Positions 50,107 to 59,900 of a stretch of 64,000 nt of DNA are shown one piece after another. Each line of letters opens with the position of its first letter. The stretch's first letter is position 1. Position numbers and translations under genes: made by a program. The notes beneath the pieces were generated by a model. It was given only the letters and a program-made list of their open reading frames with translations. It was not told the DNA's origin and made no database searches. The DNA comes from Bin22 sp034428635 (GTDB lineage Bacteria > Chloroflexota > Dehalococcoidia > Lucifugimonadales > UBA3495), in NCBI GenBank assembly GCA_034428635.1, contig DAOUHR010000156.1:1-64000 (forward strand), given 5' to 3'.

Positions 50107-51525
50107 TTGACCCAGCTTCGCAACATACCCAGCGTGGAACGGGTGCTGTCCTCCGACACCCTGGCTTGGGAATTGAAAGCCTATAGCAGGGAATGGATCT
50201 TGTCCCTCGTCCGCCAGGAACTTGACCGTGCCAGGGCCAGCGTCATGAGGGGCGCCGATGCTCCCACCGTCGAAGAAGTGGCGCAGGCAGCGCGGCAGGT
50301 CATCGAAGACATGAACCGTCCGGCTCCCCAGCCGGTCATCAATGCGACCGGGGTGGTAATCCATACCAACCTTGGTCGGGCGCCGCTGAGTCGGGCCGCT
50401 ACCGAAGCGGCCATTAACGCCGCCCAGGGCTATTCCAACCTGGAGTTCGACCTGGACAACGGCCGTCGAGGTTCCCGCCAGGCTCACCTGCAGAACCTGC
50501 TCCAGGAAGTAACCGGCGCGGAGGCTGGCCTGGTGGTCAACAACAACGCCTCGGCGGTGCTGCTTGGCCTGTCTGCCCTGGCCGCCGGAAAAGAGGTGGT
50601 AGTCTCCCGGGGCGAGGCGGTGGAGATTGGTGGCGGCTTTCGCGTGCCCGATGTTCTGTCCCAGAGCGGCGCCATCCTGGTGGATGTCGGCACTACCAAC
50701 CGCACCTACGTGCGAGACTATGAGACCGCCATTTCCCCGGAAACCGGCGCCTTCCTGAAAGCCCACGCCAGCAATTTCCGCGTTGAGGGCTTTACAGCCT
50801 TTGTGGAACCCGCCGAATTGGTCTCCCTGGGCGCCAGGAGCGGAATACCTGTCCTCCACGACGTCGGCAGCGGCGCCCTGCTTTCCACCGAAAATTACGG
50901 CCTGGCCCACGAACCCACACCCCAGGAAAGCGTTGCCGCTGGCGTGGGCTTGACCTTCTTCTCCGGCGACAAGCTCTTGGGCGGCCCCCAGGCCGGAATC
51001 GTCGTCGGCTCCCGCCACCTGGTCGATCGCCTGGAGCGTCATCCCTTTGCCCGTGCTTTCCGCATCGACAAGATGAGCCTGGCATCCCTCATTGCGACGC
51101 TTATGCACTATTTGCGGGGCGAAGCCGAGCGGGAAATCCCCATTTGGCGAATGATCTCGGCGCCCGTGCAAATCCTGGAGGAGCGGGCGGAAACGTGGAA
51201 GAAGGCAGTCGCCGACCAGGGCCGGGTCTCAGCCAGGGTTGACACCAGCCGGTCTGCCATTGGCGGAGGCAGCCTGCCGGGCGAAACCCTCCCCACCAGG
51301 GTCCTTTCCCTGGATTGCAGTTCCATCCCCGGGGGTCCCGAAGGTCTGATGCAAAGGCTCCGCGCCGCAGACCCGCCCGTCATCGCCCGCATCGAAGACG
51401 ACCGCGTCCTGCTGGACCCTCGTACCGTGCTCCCCGACGAGGAGGGGAAATTCCTGAACGGCCTGCTGCGGGCCCTGGCTGCGGGCCCTGGCATAGAGGG
51501 CCCTCCTTCACCGGCTCTTGGCTAA
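50107..51525 (+). CDS. selA: L-seryl-tRNA(Sec) selenium transferase SelA
   Basis: SelA is the PLP enzyme that converts seryl-tRNA(Sec) to selenocysteyl-tRNA(Sec) with selenophosphate from SelD. The 472-residue protein covers the full family: N-terminal domain I-P-S-V-E-R-V-L, then I-N-A-T-G-V-V-I-H-T-N-L-G-R-A-P-L, V-V-N-N-N-A-S-A-V-L-L, V-V-V-S-R-G-E-A-V-E-I-G-G-G-F, and the PLP Lys in F-F-S-G-D-K-L-L-G-G-P-Q-A-G. TTG at 50107 has AGAGG 9 bases upstream; a TTG at 50101 is too close to it. selB, selC and selD are not in the window. Its presence shows that this cell likely decodes UGA as Sec, which bears on the gene at 5870. Confidence 0.96.
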   Translation: MTQLRNIPSVERVLSSDTLAWELKAYSREWILSLVRQELDRARASVMRGADAPTVEEVAQAARQVIEDMNRPAPQPVINATGVVIHTNLGRAPLSRAATEAAINAAQGYSNLEFDLDNGRRGSRQAHLQNLLQEVTGAEAGLVVNNNASAVLLGLSALAAGKEVVVSRGEAVEIGGGFRVPDVLSQSGAILVDVGTTNRTYVRDYETAISPETGAFLKAHASNFRVEGFTAFVEPAELVSLGARSGIPVLHDVGSGALLSTENYGLAHEPTPQESVAAGVGLTFFSGDKLLGGPQAGIVVGSRHLVDRLERHPFARAFRIDKMSLASLIATLMHYLRGEAEREIPIWRMISAPVQILEERAETWKKAVADQGRVSARVDTSRSAIGGGSLPGETLPTRVLSLDCSSIPGGPEGLMQRLRAADPPVIARIEDDRVLLDPRTVLPDEEGKFLNGLLRALAAGPGIEGPPSPALG

Positions 51526-51606
51526 GAAATTGACATATCAGGTCGCAGCCAGTCGCCCCGTGCTCCTTATCGTCGTTAACCCTTCCCTGGAGAGAATTGC
51601 ACCGAC

Positions 51607-52368
51607 ATGACCGATTTTCTGATAGTACACGACGTCGGCCAGGGAGCCTGGTTCTGGAACAAAGTGTGGGGCGGCGTTACCGCCCCCTCCGAGCACCCCC
51701 CCACGCTTTACAAGCCCCACTATTCCAGCCAGTTCGTCATCCTCAACCTGCCCGGCCACGGCGACGATGAGGAGGGGGACACCGGCGACGTCCGCCTGGA
51801 TGAGTGCGTTCAGGCCATCGCCCGTGTCGTGGAACGCCGTGGAATGAAGGATCTGGTGCTGGTGGGTCATGGCGTCGGAGGGATGATTGCAGCCCAGGCT
51901 GCCAGTCTGCTGCCCGATCCCCCCAAAAGGCTGGCCCTGATCGCCGGTGTGGTTCCTGAGAGAAACAGGACGCCCCTTTCCCTCCTGCCTGGCGCCGTTC
52001 GCAAGTGCTTCTCACCAGGCATTGGCTGGAGCAGCATGCTCGGCAGGGACCTCAGGCTTACCCCATCGGTCATTTCCAGGTTCCTTTGCAACGGAATGGA
52101 ACCCCGCGAAATCAACCGGGCGCTAGGCTATTTTGGACCCCTTCCCACCAGGCTTATGAAGACGGGCGTTGACCTGCCCCTTTCCGACCTGCCCTGCCCG
52201 GTCACTTACGTTATCCTGGACCAGGACCGGATGCTGACGCCCCCCGTCCAGGTGGCCATGGCCAGGCTGATTCCCGACGTTGACATCCAGCACCTGGATT
52301 CCTGCCACCAGGCGCCGCTCCACGTACCCCACAAGACGGGCGAGCTTCTGTTGTCCCTCTCCCGATAA
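51607..52368 (+). CDS. Alpha/beta hydrolase
   Basis: A 253-residue alpha/beta-hydrolase of the short-chain esterase/hydroxynitrile-lyase-like shape. N-terminal F-L-I-V-H-D-V-G-Q-G-A-W-F-W holds the oxyanion region; the nucleophile position is G-H-G-V-G-G-M near residue 89, where Ser is replaced by Val, so the catalytic serine is not at its normal place; a C-terminal D-S-C-H-Q-A-P-L-H carries the His. It may be inactive or use another residue. It begins 81 bases after selA, on the same strand, and could be cotranscribed. Confidence 0.78.
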   Translation: MTDFLIVHDVGQGAWFWNKVWGGVTAPSEHPPTLYKPHYSSQFVILNLPGHGDDEEGDTGDVRLDECVQAIARVVERRGMKDLVLVGHGVGGMIAAQAASLLPDPPKRLALIAGVVPERNRTPLSLLPGAVRKCFSPGIGWSSMLGRDLRLTPSVISRFLCNGMEPREINRALGYFGPLPTRLMKTGVDLPLSDLPCPVTYVILDQDRMLTPPVQVAMARLIPDVDIQHLDSCHQAPLHVPHKTGELLLSLSR

Positions 52369-52420
52369 GGAAAGGCCTCCGTAGAGCAGTCCGGCGGCTC
52401 CGGCTATGCTAGACTGAGGC

Positions 52421-53671
52421 ATGTCCTTCGTTGCAGACCTTCACCTCCACTCCTCTTACGCCTACGCCACCAGTTCTGCCCTCACCCTGGACAACCTGGC
52501 AGCCTGGGCCCGCCTCAAGGGCATCCACCTCCTCGCCACTGCCGACTTCACCCACCCCATTTGGTTCCAGCAGTTGAAGGACAGCCTCAAGGAGGGGCCC
52601 GACGGCGCCTACCATTACGGCGGCGTCAACTTCGTCATGGGCACCGAGGTAAGCTGCGTATTCAAGCAGGACGGCCGGGGTCGAAGGGTCCACCTGCTCG
52701 TCTACGCTCCCCACATGGCCACGGCTGAAGCCCTGACCGCAGAGTACGCCAGGTATGGCAACCTTCAGGCAGACGGGCGGCCCACTCTCTCCCTCTCAGC
52801 CAGGGACGCCGTCCACCTGACCCTGGACACCAACCCGGACTGCATGGTCGTACCCGCCCACGCCTGGACTCCCTGGTACGGCATCTTCGGCTCCAAGTCT
52901 GGCTTCGACAGTCTCTCCGACGCCTTCGGCGATATGGTTGACCACGTCCCCGCCATCGAGACCGGCCTCTCCAGCGACCCAGAGATGAACTGGAGAGTGC
53001 CCGACCTTGCAAACAAGGCCATCGTCTCCTTCTCCGACGCCCATTCCCTGCCCAGGCTGGGCCGCGAGATGACTGTCTTCCAGGGTGAACCCACGTTCCA
53101 GGGCCTGCACCAGGGCCTCACGCGCAATCGAGTCGAGTTCACCGTAGAGATGTACCCTGAGGAGGGAAAGTACCACTTCGACGGCCACCGCAAGTGCGGA
53201 GTAAGCTGGCACCCCGACCAGACCCTCAGGGAAGGACAGTCCTGCCCCGAATGCGGCCGCCCCCTGACCCTCGGCGTACTCCACCGCGCCCTCAACCTGC
53301 AGTCGGAAGGTGCAGAAGGACCGGCCGGCGGGCCCCAGCCTGACCTCAGCACCCGTGCCGACTCCCTCCCTGCCAACGCGGTTCTGTCCGATGCCAACCG
53401 GCCCCCTTTCGTCCGTATGGTTCCCCTCGTTGACATAATCTCGGCCGTGACGGGGCGTGGCCCCAACACCAAGGGGGTTCAGCGCATCTACGCTGACATC
53501 ATCTCTACCGCAAGTTCCGAGTTGCGCGCCCTCCTGTGGGCAAACGAATCTGAACTAATTGGGGCCTGCGGCGAAGCCCTGGCCTCGGCCATTGTCAGAG
53601 TCAGAAACGGCGACATCCAGGTTGAACCAGGCTACGACGGCGTTTACGGCAAGGTGTCAATCCCTCCCTAA
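52421..53671 (+). CDS. Endonuclease Q-like PHP-domain nuclease
   Basis: A 416-residue protein of the EndoQ family (TIGR00375-like). The PHP metal-site start is A-D-L-H-L-H-S-S-Y-A near residue 5, with L-L-A-T-A-D-F-T-H-P, V-V-P-A-H-A-W-T-P-W and S-D-A-H-S-L-P-R. A zinc-ribbon follows: C-G-V-S-W-H-P-D, then C-P-E-C-G-R-P-L-T-L-G-V-L-H-R. EndoQ cleaves DNA 5' to deaminated bases (uracil, hypoxanthine) and is best known from Thermococcales and a few bacteria. It lies 52 bases after the hydrolase gene on the same strand, in a selA-initiated run. Confidence 0.88.
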   Translation: MSFVADLHLHSSYAYATSSALTLDNLAAWARLKGIHLLATADFTHPIWFQQLKDSLKEGPDGAYHYGGVNFVMGTEVSCVFKQDGRGRRVHLLVYAPHMATAEALTAEYARYGNLQADGRPTLSLSARDAVHLTLDTNPDCMVVPAHAWTPWYGIFGSKSGFDSLSDAFGDMVDHVPAIETGLSSDPEMNWRVPDLANKAIVSFSDAHSLPRLGREMTVFQGEPTFQGLHQGLTRNRVEFTVEMYPEEGKYHFDGHRKCGVSWHPDQTLREGQSCPECGRPLTLGVLHRALNLQSEGAEGPAGGPQPDLSTRADSLPANAVLSDANRPPFVRMVPLVDIISAVTGRGPNTKGVQRIYADIISTASSELRALLWANESELIGACGEALASAIVRVRNGDIQVEPGYDGVYGKVSIPP

Positions 53672-53865
53672 AGCTCACTTTATCTGACCGGCTAGGCAAC
53701 CTGAGGCCAGCAAGGACGAGTCCTGACCTTACTCAGTCGCCAGCATGACCTTGGCCCACCCCGGACCTGACAGTGCCAATTGCAAACGCAAGTTCCTATG
53801 CTAAAATTCGCCAAACCTTACTCTCAGGCTTGTTACCTACTCTAGTGGCAGGGTTAGTTGCAGCG

Positions 53866-54534
53866 ATGGATGTAGAACTCCGCAGGATGACGCCGGCGGA
53901 CATCGACCAGGTAATTGAAATCGAGCGCGAAGCTTTTGCCCCCCTCTTTATGGGTGCTTCTCTCAAACGCGACGTCAACAACAAGTATGCCCGATATCTG
54001 GTGGCCTACGAACCACATGCCGCGGCCGACGACCCAGAGCAGGTTCCCCTCGGCATTACCCCAGCCGAATGCGACGCGGGGGACGATTCCCTATGGGGTC
54101 GGATGGTCAGGGGTGTCAGAGGCATGGTAGGGCGGCAGGCTGACGCCGACTCTCAGCCCCACGATATTGCCGGGTATGTCGGGCTTTGGTTCCAGGGAAA
54201 TGAAACCCACATTACCGAGATCGCTGTCAGGGAGGAATTACGCGGCAACGGCATTGGCGAATTGTTGCTCATAGGTTCCGTCCGAGTCGCCTTGGAACAC
54301 GGGTCAACTGTCCTCACCCTGGAAGCCAGGGTATCCAATTTCATAGCCCAGAGGCTGTACGAGAAATATGGGTTCAAGGAAGCCGGGATCAGGAAGAACT
54401 ATTACTCAGATAATCGGGAAGACGCGGTCATAATGACCACCAGCCCCATCCACGCCGCAGATTACCGGGAGAAGTTCCGACAATTGCAGGAGGCCTACCT
54501 GGATCGATGGGGCGAAATGAAGATTGAAATATGA
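53866..54534 (+). CDS. GNAT-family N-acetyltransferase (RimI-like)
   Basis: A 222-residue acetyltransferase. Core elements: L-R-R-M-T-P-A-D-I-D-Q-V near the start, I-T-E-I-A-V-R-E-E-L-R-G-N-G-I-G-E-L-L-L (acetyl-CoA P-loop R-G-N-G-I-G near residue 125) and A-R-V-S-N-F-I-A-Q-R-L-Y-E-K-Y-G-F near 170, which matches RimI-type protein acetylases. A 45-residue polar insert lies between. I start at the ATG at 53866; a GTG at 53773 adds 31 hydrophobic residues. The stop codon lies in a 24-bp tandem repeat. Confidence 0.82.
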   Translation: MDVELRRMTPADIDQVIEIEREAFAPLFMGASLKRDVNNKYARYLVAYEPHAAADDPEQVPLGITPAECDAGDDSLWGRMVRGVRGMVGRQADADSQPHDIAGYVGLWFQGNETHITEIAVREELRGNGIGELLLIGSVRVALEHGSTVLTLEARVSNFIAQRLYEKYGFKEAGIRKNYYSDNREDAVIMTTSPIHAADYREKFRQLQEAYLDRWGEMKIEI

Positions 54535-54578
54535 CGCCGTTTCCCTGTCCATGTATGACGCCGTTTCCCTGTCCATGT
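54531..54578 (+). repeat. 24-bp tandem duplication across the GNAT stop codon
   Basis: The unit that begins ATGACGCCGTTTCCC occurs twice (54531-54554 and 54555-54578) without change. The TGA stop of the GNAT gene is in the first copy. It looks like a recent slippage event. Confidence 0.85.
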
Positions 54579-54804
54579 AGGATGCCAGCGCCATTTGGTC
54601 AAGCATAAAAGCTCAACCCGCCTCCGCGCGGAAAGGGAATACCCCGCGGACAATTCCTGTTATGTGTACTCCACATTGTGTCAACTTCGATTAATGTCTG
54701 CTGAAAACCTGTGGGTCGCTTGTTCCATGGAGCCACCAGGCAAGGTTGACCCATAGTTACCCCCTTGTTAGAATTGCCGGAGTGTTTTCAAGAATGGGGC
54801 CTGA

Positions 54805-55416
54805 ATGTTAGTCATTGGCCTGACCGGCGGAATCGGCACCGGTAAGACCGAAGTATCCAGGTTGCTGGCGCAACTGGGAGCAACGGTCATCAATGCGGAC
54901 CAAGTGGGACACGAGGCCTACACTCCCCATTCCGAGGCCTGGCAGGAAGTAGTCAGGACTTTCGGTGAGGATATTCTCCAGGCTAGCGGTGAAATTGACC
55001 GCCGGAAGCTGGGAGGCATTGTCTTCGCAGATTCCGAGCGGTTGGCGACTTTGAACGGGATAATGCATCCTCGAATGGCCGCCATTGTCAGGGAGAAGCT
55101 GGAGGTCCTGGAAAGTCAGGGAACCGATGTTGCCGTGGTTGAGGCAGCGGTGCTGTTTGAAGCCGGTTGGGACGCACTGGTTGGCGAAGTCTGGACCACC
55201 GAGTCTTTGGCTGATACGGTGGTGGAAAGGCTGCAACAGCGAAACGGTTTCGCCCCCGCGGAGATTCGCAAGCGAATTGCCTCCCAGATGCCCTCCGAGG
55301 ATCGGGCCCGCCGAGCCGATGAGGTTATCGAAAACGACGGCGAACTGGAAGACCTGGAAACTGCGGTCCGGGGAATTTGGAAACGCAGAGTAGAAGGAAG
55401 GATTGAACGAACATAA
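54805..55416 (+). CDS. coaE: Dephospho-CoA kinase CoaE
   Basis: Last step of CoA synthesis: phosphorylates the 3'-OH of dephospho-CoA. The 203-residue P-loop kinase has G-L-T-G-G-I-G-T-G-K-T at residue 5, D-Q-V-G-H and the L-F-E-A-G-W lid region near 110, then R-I-A-S-Q-M. It starts ATG 54805. Its TAA overlaps the next ATG by one base, so it is the head of a four-gene operon with an AAA ATPase, a CoA-type Nudix and a VWA protein. The 270-base gap upstream holds only the tandem repeat and no clear promoter. Confidence 0.93.
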   Translation: MLVIGLTGGIGTGKTEVSRLLAQLGATVINADQVGHEAYTPHSEAWQEVVRTFGEDILQASGEIDRRKLGGIVFADSERLATLNGIMHPRMAAIVREKLEVLESQGTDVAVVEAAVLFEAGWDALVGEVWTTESLADTVVERLQQRNGFAPAEIRKRIASQMPSEDRARRADEVIENDGELEDLETAVRGIWKRRVEGRIERT

Positions 55417-56336
55417 TGGTAGAAGCGGTTGAGTCCGAACAGAATGAACCCCAATATAAGGAATATGCTATCGAAGAGTTCCTGGTTCGCAGTGAACCTT
55501 ATTATCGTCCGGTAGGCGATGAACTGGAGCTTTTTACGGCTGCCTATAACCAGCACATCCCGGTACTGCTTAAAGGGCCCACCGGTTGCGGTAAGACCCG
55601 TTTTGTAGAATATATGGCCTGGAAGCTCGGGCGCCCGATGACGGTGGTACGTCCTATGGATGGCGGCCTCCCTGCCCAGGAACTGGGGGAAGGAGAAGTC
55701 CGCGTACCCCTGGTTACTATCGCGTGCCACGAAGACCTTACCGCCAGCGACCTGGTGGGGCGCTATCTCCTGGATTCGGATGGGACCCGCTGGATCGACG
55801 GGCCGATGACCAGGGCAGTCAAGGCCGGCGCTATCCTCTACCTGGACGAAGTGGTAGAAGCACGTAAGGACACCACGGTGCTTATCCACCCCCTTACGGA
55901 CCACCGCCGTATTCTACCGGTGGAAAAAACGGGGCAGATCATTGAGGCCGACGACCGGTTTCTGCTCTGTATTTCCTACAACCCGCACTATCAGAGCGCG
56001 CTGAAAGACCTCAAGCACAGCACCCGCCAGCGGTTTATTTCCGTGGAGTTTGACTATCCTCCCGCCGACATCGAGGCGGAGATTGTCCAGAAGGAAAGTG
56101 GCTGCAGCGAAGAACAAGCTAATGCTCTTGCCAAGCTGGGTGAAAAGGTCCGGAATTTGCGGGACCACGGGCTCGCCGAGGGCGCCAGCACCCGTCTCTT
56201 GATCTACGCTGGGCGCCTGATGAGGGAAGGCATTCCCGCCCGCCGCGCCTGCCAGGTGGCCATCGTCTGGACCCTTACCGATGAGGCCGAACTGCAGCGC
56301 AGCGTGGAAGAGGTGGTTTCCTCCATCTTCGAATAG
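55416..56336 (+). CDS. MoxR/CbbQ/NorQ-type AAA+ ATPase
   Basis: A 306-residue AAA+ ATPase. Walker A G-P-T-G-C-G-K-T is at residues 54-61, Walker B A-I-L-Y-L-D-E-V near 140, the sensor 1 I-S-Y-N-P near 188 and the CbbQ/NorQ block C-H-E-D-L-T-A-S-D-L-V-G-R-Y-L. A short extra loop (P-M-D-G-G-L-P-A-Q-E-L-G-E-G-E) precedes that block and differs from CbbQ. Such ATPases work with a VWA partner to remodel or insert metal into an enzyme (Rubisco, NO reductase, gas vesicle). The partner here is the VWA gene at 56935, but no target enzyme is encoded nearby. Confidence 0.9.
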   Translation: MVEAVESEQNEPQYKEYAIEEFLVRSEPYYRPVGDELELFTAAYNQHIPVLLKGPTGCGKTRFVEYMAWKLGRPMTVVRPMDGGLPAQELGEGEVRVPLVTIACHEDLTASDLVGRYLLDSDGTRWIDGPMTRAVKAGAILYLDEVVEARKDTTVLIHPLTDHRRILPVEKTGQIIEADDRFLLCISYNPHYQSALKDLKHSTRQRFISVEFDYPPADIEAEIVQKESGCSEEQANALAKLGEKVRNLRDHGLAEGASTRLLIYAGRLMREGIPARRACQVAIVWTLTDEAELQRSVEEVVSSIFE

Positions 56337-56344
56337 AGGTTTCG

Positions 56345-56938
56345 ATGGGTTTATCCATCCCCGACCTGGTTAAGCAGGCACTGGCGCGTCGGTCCAAGTG
56401 GAGTTTGACCGACGAAAGCCTGATGCCTGCTGCCGTTTTGATCACCTTGTACCCCAAGGATGGAGAATATTGCGTCCTGCTCAACAAACGGTCGGAACTG
56501 GTTGAGCATCACAAAGGTGAAATTTCCTTCCCCGGCGGAGCCAGGGACCCGGAAGATGATGACTTTTTGGCAACCGCCCTGAGGGAAGCTCACGAAGAAA
56601 TGGGCATTAGGCCTGCGGATGTATCCGTCCTCGGGGAACTGGACGATGCCGTAACCCGCAGCGGGTTCGGGGTCCGGGTGTTTGTGGGCGAAATACCCCA
56701 TCCATATCCCTTTGAGCCCAGCGACTTGGAAATCGCAGAAGTCCTGGAAGTCCCCATTCTGAACCTTTACGACCCGGCTAATGTCCGCTGGGAAACCCGT
56801 TGGAACGGGGAAGGACTAACTACGGTCTATTCCTATGTCCACGAGGAGCACGTGGTCTTCGGCGCCACTGCCAAGATTCTCCAGCAGTTCCTGGACATAA
56901 TGGAAGAGCCTTTGAAAAAGGAGGGGCTGACGTCTTGA
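56345..56938 (+). CDS. CoA pyrophosphatase Nudix (NudL/YeaB-like)
   Basis: A 197-residue Nudix hydrolase. The CoA-type signature is seen: L-L-N-K-R-S-E-x-V-x-x-H-x-G-x-I-S-F-P-G-G-A, then the Nudix box A-L-R-E-A-H-E-E-M-G-I. NudL members split CoA into 4'-phosphopantetheine and 3',5'-ADP. The gene lies 8 bases after the AAA gene and its TGA overlaps the TTG of the VWA gene by two bases (TTGA). Grouping with coaE suggests a CoA-turnover theme in the operon. Confidence 0.9.
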   Translation: MGLSIPDLVKQALARRSKWSLTDESLMPAAVLITLYPKDGEYCVLLNKRSELVEHHKGEISFPGGARDPEDDDFLATALREAHEEMGIRPADVSVLGELDDAVTRSGFGVRVFVGEIPHPYPFEPSDLEIAEVLEVPILNLYDPANVRWETRWNGEGLTTVYSYVHEEHVVFGATAKILQQFLDIMEEPLKKEGLTS

Positions 56939-59900
56939 GCAACGCTCCCTTTGATGAACTGGAAACCGAACTGGCTAAATTCCCCCCTGCGGTTCTGGAT
57001 GCCTACCGTGAAGCCCTTGAGGCAATGGAATCGTCTTTTTCCTCCGAAGAACTTATCCTGTGGGCCAAGGAAGGCGCATCCATCGCCGGCCAGACTGTGC
57101 GTTCCTGGGAATCTGCGGTCGAGTATTACCGGGTCTGCCCCATGGTAGCCCGTTCCCTGGCCTTTCCTTCGTTTATGCAATGGGCCAGGTGCGGTACCTA
57201 CCTGTCCCAGGACTCTCCGGCCCTGGCCGTTTCCTTCTTCAAGGCCAGCCCGTCCATAGTTTCCAACCTGCGCCCCCAGTACATTCCCCGCTGGGCGGGC
57301 TTGGGCCGCAGCCTTTACAAGGGCACCTGGAAGTCCAGCACTCTGTCCAGCCGATTCTTCGAGGTCAGCCCCGACCTGATTCGCAGCCTGCCCTTCTGGG
57401 ACGTGGAGGTGTTCGCCTCGCTGGTTGAGGCTCTGTCCTACAAGTCCTACGACATTGCAGTGGAATGCCTGACCCTGGGAAAGGACGTCCTGCCGGCAAT
57501 GGGCCGCGAGCGGGAAGCATTTCTCGCCATGTGCCGCGCCCTGTCCGACGGTAACTGGCGCGAGGTAAAGAGCTGTTTCGAAGTCGCCCCCAAGGCGCTT
57601 CAGCAGGTTGACGAGGGACAGACCAGCCGCTTCCTGAAGCTGGGTGAGCGATTGACCAAGGTAGGGATTCGCGATACTTCCCGGTTCCTTACCGACGGCA
57701 GCCAGGCCTTGAGTCAGATTCCCACGGGGTCGCAGGCCCACATCCTGGACCTTTGCGAGGGCCTTCTGGCCGTGACGCCTGAAGCGGTACCCTGCTTCCT
57801 CAAGAGCCTGGATAGCGTGACGCACCGCGTCACCCTTAACCAGTTGGATACCTGGTTCCACCATGGCGTCCAATTGCTTAAGGACAACCCGGAAAGTGGC
57901 ATCGCCTTCTTCAAGGTGGAATCCAACACTTCCGAATCACTGCTGGAAACTCTTTCCTCCAGCCTGGAGCTTGACCGGGTCAAGGGTGTTGTGCGCCTGT
58001 ACTGCCGGGCCCTGTCCGGTTCTCCCATCGAAGTGATGAATACCCAGGAACTGGTGAGGCGGAATATCGGCTGGGTGGACGAGGACACCGCGTCCACCGA
58101 CGGTACAAAGGTCTTTCTTCCCCCAGTGGTTGACCACTACCAGGACAAGAGCCAGAACTTCTCCTGGTTCAAGGTCGTGGCCACCCACCAGGTGGGCCAC
58201 CTGGAATTCGGCAGCTTTTCTTACGACTTCAGCAAGCCTGCCGAGATGTTCGAAGAGGAGCGCCGCTACGAAATGGAGCGGGAGCGGGGAGCGCAGCAGA
58301 TCAACGACGACGTTCTTTTGGGCGACCTGGATCCGGATGGCCAGATGCGCTCCTATACCGACATCGGCCGCTTTCTGAGCCTGTTCGACAACCGCCGGCT
58401 GGCCTTTGACATCTTTACGGTCCTTGAAGACTGCCGGCTGGACTACCGCATTAAGGCGGAATACCCGGGCATCCGGCGAACCTCCATGGACGTCCAGTCG
58501 GATACCCTTGCCCGCCGCCCTGAAGTAGAAGACCTGCCCCTACAGGAGGCGCTGGTTGAGCTGCTGATCAGGATGAGCCTGGACCAGTTCAACAACCTGC
58601 CTGTACCGGTTGATTTCCGAGATGAGGCCACCATGCTGGCCCAGATTCTCTTCGTGCTGCGCAGCGTTGCAGCCAACGTGGAGGACACGGCCGAGGCCAC
58701 CTTGCGCGCCTACGAGATTATTTCCAGGCTCGAAAACGAGACCCAGCCCGAAGACCAGTGGGAACCTGAGGACATGGAAGAGCCCGGCGACTTCTCGGAG
58801 GAGGAGTTCCAGTCTCTGCTGGACAAGCTCCAGGCTTCCCAGGACTCTTCTGGCGATGCTGGCGAAGGTGACCCTTACGAGTCCCCGGAACCGGTGGACT
58901 ACCGCGGTGATTTCAAGCCGGAGATGGTCCAGCTCCTGACCAAGCTCCAAATGGACCAGAACCAGCAGGGCGAGGGTGAACCCTTGTCCCAGGAAATGCT
59001 GGAACAGCTTTTGCAGGATAGCGCCGAACTGGAGCTGGATGCGGAACAAGGTGACATAAACAACAGCAGCACCACTTTTGCCCAGAACATCATGAAGGAG
59101 GCCGGCGTTCCGCCCCCAAACTCCCAGCCGGGTCAGGGTTACGGCCCGCTGCTCCACGACGATGACCAAGGCGGCGAATTGGAAGCCCGAGAGCCCAAGA
59201 CTTACGTTTACGACGAGTGGGATTTCCGGGCCAATGACTACAAGCCCCGCTGGTGCGTAGTCAAGGAGAAGTCCCTGGACGAGGGCGACTCAAACTTCTA
59301 TAACGACTCTCTGAAGAATTACTCGACCCTGCTCAACCACATAAAGCGGCAGTTCGAGTTGATCATGCCCGAAACGTTCCGAAAGATCTACCGGATGATT
59401 GACGGTGAGGATATTGACCTTAACGCAGCGCTGGAGGCAGCCGCCGATATCCGGATGAAGGTGCCGCCCGACGAAAAGATCTACTGGCGCCGCAACAAGA
59501 TCGAGCGCAACGTGTCGGTGGTATTCCTGCTGGACATGAGCGCCTCCACCGCCGAGGCCATCGATGAAGGCCGCCATACGGTGGACGACCGGGATGCTCC
59601 TGACGACCCCGTGGAATACATGGTCTGGCTGCGCCGCCGCCGTGAAGGCCTGGTGCGCCGCCACTACAAGCGCATCATTGACCTGGAAAAGGAAAGCACC
59701 GCGTTGCTGATCCATGCCCTCGAATCAATCGGGGATAACTACGGCATCTACGGGTTCTCGGGCTACGGTCGCGAAAACGTGGAGTTCTACGTAATCAAGG
59801 ACATCGAAGAGGGCTTCAACGAGCGCATCAAGCGGCGCATAGACAAGATCACGCCGCTCCATGCTACTCGCATGGGCAGCGCCATCCGCCATGCCATCAC

